Part shown: in pieces, positions 27,102-35,655 of the stretch
How the letters are laid out: each line of letters opens with the position of its first letter
Numbering within the stretch: the first letter of the stretch is position 1
Assembly (NCBI GenBank): GCA_018269005.1
Contig: JAFDVK010000032.1
Coordinates: forward strand, 186,001 to 250,000
DNA length: 64,000 nucleotides
Direction of reading: 5' to 3'
DNA from: Acidobacteriota bacterium
Lineage (GTDB): Bacteria > Acidobacteriota > Blastocatellia > Pyrinomonadales > Pyrinomonadaceae
Translations under genes and position numbers: made by a program
The notes under the pieces: generated by a model
What the model saw: only the letters and a program-made list of their open reading frames with translations
The model's database searches: none
Told to the model about the DNA's origin: nothing

Positions 27102-28364
27102 TTATTCGTAACGCAGAGATTCGATCGGGTCGAGCCTTGCTGCCTTCCACGCCGGGAAAAGTCCAAAGAGAACACCAATGCCGACACTTGCGCAGAAACC
27201 GGCGATCGGGGCCCAGAGGGGCACGTAAGACGGGATAACAAGCTTTACAAGTAAGGTCAGCAGCCATCCGAGGAGCAGGCCGAGCATTCCGCCTAGCCCG
27301 GTCAGTGTAGCGGCCTCAATTAGAAACTGAAGCAAAATGTCTGCTTGGCGTGCGCCAAGGGCCTTTCTTATTCCGATCTCGCGGGTCCGTTCCGTCACGG
27401 ACACGAGCATGATATTCATTACCCCAATACCGCCGATCATCAGTCCGACGGACGAGATAACGATCATCGCAAGAAAAACGCCGCCTGTGATGGCCTTGAA
27501 CTGGTCGATAATACTGTCAGCGGTCGCCATCGCAAAGTTATTCTTTTCGCCAAATGAAACGTGACGTCGAACGCGAAGCAGATCTTCAACTTGGTCTTTC
27601 GCCTGCGAGAGCTGCCCTTCTTTTGCAACTGCCAAGATGAACAGGTCTTCGGCGGTCGGCTTGACCCTCTCGGCCGTACTCATCGGCATATAGATCGTGT
27701 TCGACTGGTCGTTATTTCCTCCGCCGCCTCCGAAAAGCTGTTCACGTTTTTGCAAAAGGCCCACTACTCTGAATTCTTCCCCACCGATCTCCAAGGTCTG
27801 GCCAATAGGCGATTCATAAGGAAAATAGCTCGCTTTAACGCTGTCGCCAATGACGCACACATTCGCCCTGGCCTGTGCCTCACCCTCAGCAAACCACCTG
27901 CCTTCGATCAGCGTCTCTCCCGGAGCCTTCTCCGCCTGTGCCGTGGTACCGTGCAGTTGTATGGAAGCGCTCGTCTTGCCATTTTTTCCGGTAACGTTGA
28001 TCTTGCTCCCAAAGAAATTGCTTGAGATGTCAAGGTAAGGCACAGCAATATCGATCGTCGGAAGCTTACCTATCGCGGCTGCATCTTCCATTGTCAAAGG
28101 CTTTCGCATTCGCTCTTCACGCGTTGGCCGGTCGGTGCGAATGCCGATGTCCATCTTGTAGAGAAAAATCGAGTTTGTGCCAAATGATTGGATCTCTTTT
28201 TCTACCGAAACATTTATGCCGCTGATGATAGAAGATATCAGCATGACGACGATAACGCCGATCACGACGCCGACGATCGTCAGCGACGAGCGCAGCTTAT
28301 TGCTGCGAACAGTATCGATCGCCATCTTGAAATTCTCGTAAAATGGACCAGTAACCGCTCTCAT
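27102..28364 (-). CDS. MacB-type ABC transporter permease (second of two)
   Basis: This 420-residue protein has an N-terminal transmembrane helix (about 28-50), a large periplasmic MacB_PCD domain (about 55-275) and three C-terminal helices of the FtsX type with the motif RTREIGIRKALGARQADI. These proteins couple ATP hydrolysis to mechanical opening of a periplasmic adaptor rather than moving substrate through the membrane. It follows the first permease by 6 nt. Together with the ATPase and HlyD-like adaptor it forms a tripartite efflux or lipoprotein-extraction system; the substrate is unknown. Confidence 0.92.
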   Translation of the reverse strand: MRAVTGPFYENFKMAIDTVRSNKLRSSLTIVGVVIGVIVVMLISSIISGINVSVEKEIQSFGTNSIFLYKMDIGIRTDRPTREERMRKPLTMEDAAAIGKLPTIDIAVPYLDISSNFFGSKINVTGKNGKTSASIQLHGTTAQAEKAPGETLIEGRWFAEGEAQARANVCVIGDSVKASYFPYESPIGQTLEIGGEEFRVVGLLQKREQLFGGGGGNNDQSNTIYMPMSTAERVKPTAEDLFILAVAKEGQLSQAKDQVEDLLRVRRHVSFGEKNNFAMATADSIIDQFKAITGGVFLAMIVISSVGLMIGGIGVMNIMLVSVTERTREIGIRKALGARQADILLQFLIEAATLTGLGGMLGLLLGWLLTLLVKLVIPSYVPLWAPIAGFCASVGIGVLFGLFPAWKAARLDPIESLRYE

Positions 28365-28370
28365 CGATAT

Positions 28371-29606
28371 TTAATCTGCCCTCAACGCTTCGATCGGATC
28401 AAGCATTGCAGCCTTCCATGCCGGATAGATCCCTGCCACCACGCCTACGCCGCCCGCGACCACGATCGCAAGACCAGCGGCCCAAAGCGGAATAACGGTC
28501 TGAAAGACGAACGCTGAAATGACCAGCCCCAAGATCTTCGCAATGATGAGGCCGATAACGCCTCCGGTTAAAGCCAAGAGCGTGGATTCGAAGAGAAATT
28601 GCCTAAGCACGTCTGATTTTCTTGCGCCCAAGCTCATCCGAATGCCGATCTCTTTTGTTCGTTCCGTTACAGAGACGAGCATAATATTCATCACGACGAT
28701 CGCGCCGACGATCAAGGCTATGGCCGGAACTGCAAGGACGACGATGAAGATCGACCCGAAGATGCGGTCGCGCAAGCCCGAGATCGCATCCGGCGTCATA
28801 ATGCCAAAATTATCCTTTTCGCCGAACGGGATCTTTCGTTTGATCCTCATCAGTGTTCGCACTTCTTCGACCGCATCGTCAAATCGATCAGGGTACTTCG
28901 CCGTAACCGAAAAACTTGGAGCACGTGAATTGGTCAACCCTCCAAACGCTGCACCAAATGTCTTGATCGGCATCATCACGAAATTATCCATCGGCCGGCC
29001 AAAGACCGTGCCCTTGGCAACTTGAGTACCGATCACACGATACGGAATACCTGAAATGCTGATCTCCTGCCCAATGGCATCGCCTCTCGGAAAGAACCTG
29101 TTCGCCACGTCCATCCCGATAAAAATAACGCGAGCGGCATTATCATTCTCGGCGCTGGAAAAAAACCGGCCTTCGGCGATATCGACTTTGTCGATCTCGG
29201 CAATGATCGGTTCGACCCCTGTTATTGAGACGTTCGTGAGAGTTTCACCGCCGTGCTTTATATCGCGAGATGTATTGCCGGCCTTTGCTCCGATCGCGCC
29301 GATAAGTTGGGCGTGATCGCGAATGAAATCCATTTCGTCGAACGTAAGTTCCTTATTTCGGCGCTGAGCTTCGTTTATCGTATCGGTATCTTTGAAGTCG
29401 TCCATACCGAAACGCATCACGGTGAAGGAATTTGAACCTATGCCCGCGATCTTTTCATCCACGTAAGTATTGAAACCCTGCAAGATCGACAGAACGACCA
29501 TAAAGGCCGTAACGCCGATGATCATCCCCAAAAGTGTAAGGAACGACCGCAGCTTGTGGGCAAGGATCGCGTCTAGGGCTAGTTTTAAGGTCTCGGTAAA
29601 ATTCAT
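28371..29606 (-). CDS. MacB-type ABC transporter permease (first of two)
   Basis: This 411-residue protein is homologous to its downstream neighbour: N-terminal helix (about 18-42), MacB_PCD periplasmic domain, and an FtsX-like helical core with RTKEIGIRMSLGARKSDV. The two permeases differ enough to suggest a heterodimer around one adaptor (inference). The ATG at 29606 follows a 183-bp gap after the ATPase gene that contains a strong hairpin (29735-29763), so it might also have its own promoter (TATTAT about 20 nt upstream). Confidence 0.92.
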   Translation of the reverse strand: MNFTETLKLALDAILAHKLRSFLTLLGMIIGVTAFMVVLSILQGFNTYVDEKIAGIGSNSFTVMRFGMDDFKDTDTINEAQRRNKELTFDEMDFIRDHAQLIGAIGAKAGNTSRDIKHGGETLTNVSITGVEPIIAEIDKVDIAEGRFFSSAENDNAARVIFIGMDVANRFFPRGDAIGQEISISGIPYRVIGTQVAKGTVFGRPMDNFVMMPIKTFGAAFGGLTNSRAPSFSVTAKYPDRFDDAVEEVRTLMRIKRKIPFGEKDNFGIMTPDAISGLRDRIFGSIFIVVLAVPAIALIVGAIVVMNIMLVSVTERTKEIGIRMSLGARKSDVLRQFLFESTLLALTGGVIGLIIAKILGLVISAFVFQTVIPLWAAGLAIVVAGGVGVVAGIYPAWKAAMLDPIEALRAD

Positions 29607-29734
29607 TTAGTCGAATAAGGCCTTGGTTAATAATACGGAAAATTCTTTTGGAAAGTTAGCCCCGTCCTTTGACTTCACAAATCTTTACATTCCGGCTCCT
29701 CTGTCGACGGAGATAGGCGGACCCGCAACAAAGA

Positions 29735-29763
29735 ATGCGTCGGCCACTTAGGTGGCGACGCAT
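29735..29763. repeat. Strong hairpin between the ATPase and permease genes
   Basis: ATGCGTCG (29735-29742) and CCAC pair with GTGG and CGACGCAT (29756-29763) around a TTAG loop, leaving one unpaired G. The minus strand continues TTCTTTGTT, so it could attenuate or stabilise the efflux operon mRNA. Its ends resemble other ATGCG-type hairpins in the window. Confidence 0.6.
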
Positions 29764-29789
29764 CTCCCATGACCGACGGCTATTTCCGG

Positions 29790-30545
29790 CTATTTCTTGA
29801 TCCGCTCGTCACTTTCAATGCGGCCGTCGCGAATCGTGATGACCCTGTGTGCCCGCTCCGCGATATCCGGTTCGTGCGTCACCAGGATGATCGTGTTTCC
29901 CTCTTCATGGAGCTTTTCAAAAAGGGCCATGATCTCATAACTCGTCTTTGTATCGAGAGCACCCGTCGGTTCGTCCGCAAGCAGGATGGACGGGTGGTTC
30001 ACGAGAGCTCTAGCGATAGCGACCCGCTGCCGCTGTCCGCCGGAGAGCTCATTCGGCTTGTGCATATACCTTTCGCCCAGCTCGACCGAGGTTAGGGCAG
30101 CGACCGCCTTGTCGTGCCTTTCACCGGCTCGCATTCCGGAGTAGATCAACGGGAGCTCAACATTGTGAAGTGCGGTCGCACGCGGTAAAAGATTAAATGT
30201 TTGAAATACGAAGCCGATCTCCCGATTTCTGATCCTCGCGAGCTCGTCATCTTCCATCTCGGAAACAAGGTTGCCGTTGATCCAATATTCCCCGCTGCTC
30301 GGGGAATCTAGACACCCGATCAAATTCATCAGCGTTGATTTTCCGGATCCGGAAGGCCCGATGATCGCGACGTACTCGTTCTTCCTTACATCGAAAGATA
30401 CGTCGCGCAGGGCATGCAGCTGTTCGGTACCCATTTGGTAAGTTTTCCAAATGTTCCGCATCGAGATCATCGACCGTGCATCCGGTTCGGCCGCAACACT
30501 CGTTGCAACAGCCTGGCCATTCTCTTCTTCCATAAATCTATACAT
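29790..30545 (-). CDS. MacB/LolD-type ABC transporter ATP-binding protein
   Basis: This 251-residue ABC ATPase has Walker [11 protein letters not shown]-loop FQTFNLLPR, signature [15 protein letters not shown], Walker [13 protein letters not shown] and a switch His (VTHEPDIA). The TGALD after Walker B and the LLPR Q-loop are typical of MacB/LolD ATPases. The first 28 residues are a low-complexity extension; initiation at the ATG at 30533 would also be possible. It lies 5 nt after the adaptor gene and drives the two permeases downstream. Confidence 0.93.
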   Translation of the reverse strand: MYRFMEEENGQAVATSVAAEPDARSMISMRNIWKTYQMGTEQLHALRDVSFDVRKNEYVAIIGPSGSGKSTLMNLIGCLDSPSSGEYWINGNLVSEMEDDELARIRNREIGFVFQTFNLLPRATALHNVELPLIYSGMRAGERHDKAVAALTSVELGERYMHKPNELSGGQRQRVAIARALVNHPSILLADEPTGALDTKTSYEIMALFEKLHEEGNTIILVTHEPDIAERAHRVITIRDGRIESDERIKK

Positions 30546-30550
30546 CTGGA

Positions 30551-32095
30551 CTATGATTTCGTGCCTTGGCCTGATGCCTTTTCTTCCTTTTGCACCGCGG
30601 CGCCGTCTTTGAGTGTATTCAAGACCCTGCTTGGGCCGGTAATAACAACATCGCCCGGCTTGAGTCCGCTCTTGATCTCGCGGTCGGATTCGCCGATCAG
30701 GCCGGTCTCGACCTCGCGGAATTCCGCTTTTCCGTTAACAAGCACATACACTCCAGTTATGGACTTTGGCTTGTCGATAGGTTCGGCAGCGTTATTTGCC
30801 GCAGGAGTCTCGGGCGAAGGCGAACTCTCAGGCCTCTTTTCGACAACAGCCTGAAGAGGCACGGTCAAAACGTCCTTTACCACGTTCGTAGTGATCTCCG
30901 CAGTTGCGCTCATTCCCGGACGCAGGCCGTTCTTCACCTCATCGGGAAGATTCTTTAGCTCAATGACGACACGGAATTCCTTCGCCTCCTGCACGTTGAT
31001 GTTTGTCGAAAGGCCGCCGCTAGTCTGCGATTTTCCAACTGCGAGAGGCGTTTTCTGAGTAACCTCACCATCAATGTCTTGATCCTGGAATGCATCGACT
31101 TTGACCTTCACTTTCTGGCCAACGGCCACCTGGTCGATCGAAGTTTCATCAACCTTCACTTCGACGTTTATCGAGGACATATCCGCGATCGTCATTAAAG
31201 GAGTGGTAGAGAGGCCGGCTACTGCAAATGTACCGACTTTTGACGGGATCTCAGCGATAATGCCGTTTATAGGGGCAACTTGGAGCGTCTTGTCCCTCTG
31301 GTTCTTCTGACCGCGCAGGATAGCTGTCTGCTGCTCCGCCCGCGATTGACTTTGACTTACGCCGATACCAGCGGTGTTCACCGCACGCTTCGCATCGCGA
31401 ACCGCAACTGCCTGCTGATTTCTCCGTGCGATCGCCTCGTCAACCGCGATCTTCTGAGACTGCAGTCGAGCCTTGGCATTCTTCAGCGCAACCTGTGCGG
31501 TCTCGAGTGAGTCCTTCTTCTGATCGTACTCAAATCGAGAGATCACGCCGGACTCGAGAAGTTGAGCATTGCGGTTAAATTCGCGTTGAGCGGTGTTTAC
31601 GTCAACCACCGCGCGTTCAACATCGGTTTGGGCCGTCACGACGTTTTGCCGGGCCGCGCTTACCGAAGCATCAGATGCATCCAACGCTTGCTGTGACTGT
31701 GAAAGCTGGTTCTGCGCCGCCACGACCTGCGTCCTCTGGGATTGGACATCATCTTGTGCGGCCTGCAGAGCTGCGACCTGTGCATCAGTGCTCGATTGGA
31801 ACTGTTCGGGGTCAAGTTTTACGAGAGGTTGGCCCTTAGTTACGTGATCGCCCTCTTTTACATAGATTTCCTCGATACGTCCCTGAACTTCACTCGTAAG
31901 GTTCATAAACTGGATCGGACGAACCTCTCCTGAAGCCGTGACAGTCGAGCGCAATTCAGCCTTTTGCTCAACCGTTATAACGGTTACCTTCGGCGTATCC
32001 TTACGAGTTGCAAAAATAGAAGCAACGACGATTATCCCGACAAGAAGAGCTACGCTCGCGAGCAATATGATTCTGGTACGTCGGCTTAATGCCAT
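30551..32095 (-). CDS. HlyD/MacA-type periplasmic adaptor (membrane fusion) protein
   Basis: This 514-residue protein has an N-terminal membrane anchor (about 8-30), a biotinyl-lipoyl-like half-domain ([21 protein letters not shown]), a long alpha-helical hairpin of about 180 residues rich in Ala, Gln and Ser heptads (about 105-285), the second lipoyl half ([15 protein letters not shown]), a beta-barrel domain and a membrane-proximal domain. The order fits MacA/HlyD adaptors that connect the inner-membrane ABC complex to an outer-membrane duct. No outer-membrane factor gene is present here. It is first in its operon, with a regulatory-looking upstream region at 32116-32208. Confidence 0.93.
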   Translation of the reverse strand: MALSRRTRIILLASVALLVGIIVVASIFATRKDTPKVTVITVEQKAELRSTVTASGEVRPIQFMNLTSEVQGRIEEIYVKEGDHVTKGQPLVKLDPEQFQSSTDAQVAALQAAQDDVQSQRTQVVAAQNQLSQSQQALDASDASVSAARQNVVTAQTDVERAVVDVNTAQREFNRNAQLLESGVISRFEYDQKKDSLETAQVALKNAKARLQSQKIAVDEAIARRNQQAVAVRDAKRAVNTAGIGVSQSQSRAEQQTAILRGQKNQRDKTLQVAPINGIIAEIPSKVGTFAVAGLSTTPLMTIADMSSINVEVKVDETSIDQVAVGQKVKVKVDAFQDQDIDGEVTQKTPLAVGKSQTSGGLSTNINVQEAKEFRVVIELKNLPDEVKNGLRPGMSATAEITTNVVKDVLTVPLQAVVEKRPESSPSPETPAANNAAEPIDKPKSITGVYVLVNGKAEFREVETGLIGESDREIKSGLKPGDVVITGPSRVLNTLKDGAAVQKEEKASGQGTKS

Positions 32096-32115
32096 AAGTT
32101 AAGGGGTCCTCTCAA

Positions 32116-32208
32116 ATAAGCTAAATAACAACAGCTGCGATAAAATCGACAAACTGACCTTACGATAAGCTAAACTGCTTTGTTTCAAGAAATCGCGTTG
32201 CGCAACGC
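32116..32208. promoter_or_regulatory. Regulatory-looking region between the efflux operon and the FHA gene
   Basis: The divergent intergenic region contains a 10-bp direct repeat ATAAGCTAAA (32116-32125 and 32165-32174, 49 bp apart) and a perfect 14-bp palindrome GCGTTGCGCAACGC (32195-32208). These look like protein-binding sites, but no regulator gene is adjacent. The efflux operon reads leftwards from here and the FHA operon rightwards. Confidence 0.4.
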
Positions 32209-32349
32209 CTGTAACTAGGCTTATCCTTGCGAAGTACGCAAAAAAGGCAGACTCGATGCGTCATTTGCGTTTTACGATTCTGTTTATTACACGATAAAAT
32301 GAAGAACTGAGCAACGTGAGACCCCCAAAACCAATAGTGAGCGAAGCGA

Positions 32350-32973
32350 ATGATCAACTGTACAAAGTGTGGCACCGGTAATCCCGAAACGGCAAAATTC
32401 TGTGACGAATGCGGAACGCGACTCGTAAATGAACCGGTCGCCGAAGCCGCTCCGGCGGCTAGTCACGCCGAGCCTGAACCGCCCGCATACGTTCCTCCGG
32501 CGACCGATCCGGCGGCCATCGCTTCCGTGTCCGAAATTCCCAGAGCCGTAAGCGTTACAGAGACCGACCCGTCGGTCGCAGTTCCGTTCAGCCTCGCGGA
32601 ACAGCCGACGCCGGGCAATGCAGAGCCTGTGATCACAAGCATAAGTGCACGACTTGTTATCGAACGAGCGGATGCACCGCCGGTCGAGTTCCCGATCGCA
32701 GGATCAGAGGCAACTATCGGCCGTTGGGATGCCGACAATGGTGTATTCCCCGATGTCGACCTGGATCAGTACGACGCGGAGGCCAAGGTTTCGCGAAGAC
32801 ACGCTCGGATACGGGTCACGAATGGCAGATACACCATCGAAGACTTGGGTTCAACGAATGGAACTTACGTAAACCGCGGACGAAGGCTTTTGCCGGGCAA
32901 TCCGCATCTGATCGATGATAACGACGAAGTGATCGTCGGAAAGACTTTTTTGCGGTTTAAGACAAATAAATAG
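32350..32973 (+). CDS. Zinc-ribbon plus FHA-domain protein
   Basis: This 207-residue soluble protein has an N-terminal zinc ribbon (C4, C7, C18, C21), a Pro/Ala/Glu-rich disordered linker (about 25-95) and a C-terminal FHA domain (about 97-207) with GRWD, SRRHARI and GSTNGTYV. FHA domains bind phosphothreonine. The FHA sequence closely resembles that at the end of the kinase encoded 12 nt downstream, so the protein is probably a substrate or adaptor of that kinase (inference). It heads a four-gene phospho-signalling operon. Confidence 0.9.
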   Translation: MINCTKCGTGNPETAKFCDECGTRLVNEPVAEAAPAASHAEPEPPAYVPPATDPAAIASVSEIPRAVSVTETDPSVAVPFSLAEQPTPGNAEPVITSISARLVIERADAPPVEFPIAGSEATIGRWDADNGVFPDVDLDQYDAEAKVSRRHARIRVTNGRYTIEDLGSTNGTYVNRGRRLLPGNPHLIDDNDEVIVGKTFLRFKTNK

Positions 32974-32985
32974 CTGCTGAGTTTA

Positions 32986-35148
32986 ATGGTCGCCTGTCCA
33001 GAATGCGCCTCCGAGGTCGCAGATAACGATATCTATTGCCCCTATTGCGGCATTTCTCTGCATCCCGCGGATTTTGTTGCCGCGCCCGACGACCCACTTG
33101 CGCAGACGATCGTGACCTCGATCTCCGAACTTCCAATTCCAGCAGCCGTCGTTGATGAAGAGGTTCAAACGCCCGATCGTTCACCGATCGAAGACTCTGA
33201 GCCTGTTCCAGCTGTCTTGCCCGAACAAGAGCCGACGATCAGTGAAAGTCCGGAGACTTCGGAAGCAACCCCGAACCCGGAATTGCCCGCCGTTGCGGTG
33301 ATCGCGGAGGACCCGCACGAGATCGAGGTTCCTTCGGAATCTAATGCATCCGGTTCCGATACAGACTTCGAGAGTACGCTCCGCGACTTTCCGCTTGTTG
33401 AGGAATCTCCTGCGGAACTCGCTGTTGAACCGGCCCTCCAGAACATGATTCCGGAAGAGGCTTCCACTTCCGCGAGCGAGATAGCTTCGGAAGAGCCTGT
33501 AGCTGACGATCAGGCCCAGACCGCACCGCCTGAAAAAATTCCTGTTGAACCACGCCTCATAGCTGAACCTCCAATGCCTGAGGTCCTTTCAAGAGCCGCG
33601 GAGAAGTCGCTGAGTTCCGTACAGGATGAGGACTCCGGACGGCAAGTTCATGGGGCGGCCATTGAATTTGGAAGTTCGGATGCCGCCCCCGAGGAACCGC
33701 AGCGGGCCAACGATACGTCAGCTATCTCCGATCGTTCGGATAAGGGCTCAAAACCCCGTTTGCAGATACTAACCGGCGGCACCGTTCTGAACAATCGGTA
33801 CGAGATCGTCAAGAAGATAGGCGGAGGGGGAATGGGCGCCGTCTATCTCTCAAATGACCGAAACCTTGGCGGTGTCCAGCGCGCTGTCAAAGAGATGGTC
33901 CAAGCCCACATAGAGGACGCCCAGCAGGCTAAGGCGATCGACGATTTTCGTCGCGAGTCGATGATACTTTCCTCGCTTGATCATCCTTCGATCCCGACCA
34001 TCTACGACTACTTTTTTGATTCCGCCGAGGGACGCTTCTACCTTGTGATGAAGTATATCTCAGGCGGCGATCTTGCCGGGCGACTCCGTGCCGCTCCCGA
34101 AGGCCGAATTGACGAGCTTACGGTTGCCGAATGGGGATTTCAGATCGCAGATGTGCTTTCTTATCTGCATAATCTCCCGCAGCGGGTCGTTTATCGCGAC
34201 CTGAAGCCTTCCAACGTGATGCTCGATGGTTCGACCGGTAAGATAATGCTGATCGATTTCGGAATTGCGCGAAGTGTCAACCAGATCGAAGAACGAGGAG
34301 TGACGGCCGTTGGTACGATGGGCTACGCTCCTCCTGAGCTCTTTAGCGGAAATGTTGAGCCCCGCTCGGACATCTACAGCCTTGGATCGACAATGTTCCA
34401 CCTTATGACAGGAGCCGACCCGCAGAACAATCCGCTCTTGATCTTCGATTTTGAGAAGAACCCGAGGCCTCGGCAGATAAATCCGCGACTGTCAGATCAG
34501 ATCGAAAAGATCTTGATGAAGTGCGTTGAATATAGCGCGGAGAAGCGCTTCGCCAGTGCAGCTGATCTCAGGGATGCCCTTGGTGAACACGCTGACAGCC
34601 TGCGCGCGGGTCGGTTGACATTCGGCGTCGGTGCGGCCCCAGTTGCGGTCGGGCTCGATGACCAGACCGTATTCTGCGGATTTTGCGGCCAACGGATCGT
34701 CGCCGCCGATATGTTCTGTGCCTTCTGCGGGGCACGACAGCCGCTTGCACAGAATAGTCCGCCTTCGGCTTCTGTTCAATTTGCTAATCCGATCCGGTCT
34801 GCCCGCACGGCACGGCTTGTTGTGGAAGGAACGACCGACCTTGAAGCCCCGGTTTATTTGATCGAAAAGCCCGAGAATCTTCTCGGACGCCGCGACCCAA
34901 TGTCGAATATCTTCCCAGAGGTCGATCTCTCAAAGTTCGATCCGCAGACCAAGATCTCCCGGCGTCACGCAAGGATCATTCACGATGGGGCCGATTTTCT
35001 TCTCGAAGATCTTGGCTCTTCGAACGGCACGACGGTGTTGTCCACCGAGAGTGGGAATCTAAGGCTTCGGCCGAACCAACCCCATCGCCTGGTCAATGGC
35101 GACAAAATTAAATTAGGCGACACTACACTGCATTTTTGGGTCGCTTAG
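32986..35148 (+). CDS. Cytosolic Ser/Thr protein kinase with two zinc ribbons and an FHA domain
   Basis: This 720-residue protein has a zinc ribbon (C4, C7, C18, C21), an acidic disordered region (about 30-255) rich in Ser, Glu and Pro, a Hanks-type kinase domain (about 270-540), a second zinc ribbon (C564, C567, C578, C581) and an FHA domain (about 607-720; GRRD 634-637, SRRHA 658-662, SSNGT 678-682). Kinase residues are complete: Gly loop GGGGMG (279-284), Lys302, Glu324, catalytic Asp405, Asn410 and DFG 424-426. The HRD motif reads YRD (403-405), as in several bacterial kinase families. No transmembrane helix is present, unlike PASTA kinases. It is flanked by an FHA protein and, after an RDD gene, an FHA-PP2C phosphatase. 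Confidence 0.94.
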   Translation: MVACPECASEVADNDIYCPYCGISLHPADFVAAPDDPLAQTIVTSISELPIPAAVVDEEVQTPDRSPIEDSEPVPAVLPEQEPTISESPETSEATPNPELPAVAVIAEDPHEIEVPSESNASGSDTDFESTLRDFPLVEESPAELAVEPALQNMIPEEASTSASEIASEEPVADDQAQTAPPEKIPVEPRLIAEPPMPEVLSRAAEKSLSSVQDEDSGRQVHGAAIEFGSSDAAPEEPQRANDTSAISDRSDKGSKPRLQILTGGTVLNNRYEIVKKIGGGGMGAVYLSNDRNLGGVQRAVKEMVQAHIEDAQQAKAIDDFRRESMILSSLDHPSIPTIYDYFFDSAEGRFYLVMKYISGGDLAGRLRAAPEGRIDELTVAEWGFQIADVLSYLHNLPQRVVYRDLKPSNVMLDGSTGKIMLIDFGIARSVNQIEERGVTAVGTMGYAPPELFSGNVEPRSDIYSLGSTMFHLMTGADPQNNPLLIFDFEKNPRPRQINPRLSDQIEKILMKCVEYSAEKRFASAADLRDALGEHADSLRAGRLTFGVGAAPVAVGLDDQTVFCGFCGQRIVAADMFCAFCGARQPLAQNSPPSASVQFANPIRSARTARLVVEGTTDLEAPVYLIEKPENLLGRRDPMSNIFPEVDLSKFDPQTKISRRHARIIHDGADFLLEDLGSSNGTTVLSTESGNLRLRPNQPHRLVNGDKIKLGDTTLHFWVA

Positions 35149-35180
35149 TTTAGACTCTAGTCTTTCGATCTCATTCAACA

Positions 35181-35654
35181 ATGGCAGCTGCGACAGAAGC
35201 ACAATCTACCGACCAACTTGCCCTCGAAGGATTTTCTGCACCCTTCCTTCTTCGATGTGGCGCTATATTGATCGACTACATCATCTTTCTCATATTCCCG
35301 GTAGGCGGACTCCTCTCCGAGCGAATGTTCTCGGGTGGATTGAACATTGCGACCGACGCGACTCTCTGGTTTATCGCGACACTCCTATCCGTGGTGAACC
35401 TTGTCATTCTCCCCATTGTATGCAGGCAGAGCATTGGCAAGCTATTGACCGGACTGAGGATCATCTCGAAAACCGGCGAACGAGCAGGAACTGGTGCATT
35501 GATCCTTCGCCAGACCGTCGGCTACCTTCTGACCTTAGTCACACTCGGGCTTGGGTTTCTGATCTGCCTTTTCACACCGAAGGCCAGGACGCTTCACGAC
35601 TATCTGACCGGTACACGAGTTGTGCGTGCGTCACGCCGCGAGATCCGCTCATAA
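35181..35654 (+). CDS. RDD-family membrane protein
   Basis: This 157-residue protein has three transmembrane helices and the RDD layout (FLLRCGAILIDYIIF near the N-terminus with the conserved Arg and Asp, and RTLHDYLTGTRVV near the end). The function of RDD proteins is poorly known; some are proposed Na+/H+ or Li+ antiporters. It sits between the kinase and phosphatase genes, 32 nt after the kinase and 1 nt before the phosphatase, so it may be a membrane target or sensor of this phospho-signalling set (inference). Confidence 0.88.
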   Translation: MAAATEAQSTDQLALEGFSAPFLLRCGAILIDYIIFLIFPVGGLLSERMFSGGLNIATDATLWFIATLLSVVNLVILPIVCRQSIGKLLTGLRIISKTGERAGTGALILRQTVGYLLTLVTLGLGFLICLFTPKARTLHDYLTGTRVVRASRREIRS

Positions 35655-35655
35655 A

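Noticed and set aside
32160..32375. A 71-codon minus-strand frame between the efflux and FHA operons
   Set aside because: It overlaps the regulatory region and the start of the FHA gene; Cys/Arg-rich with no recognisable family.
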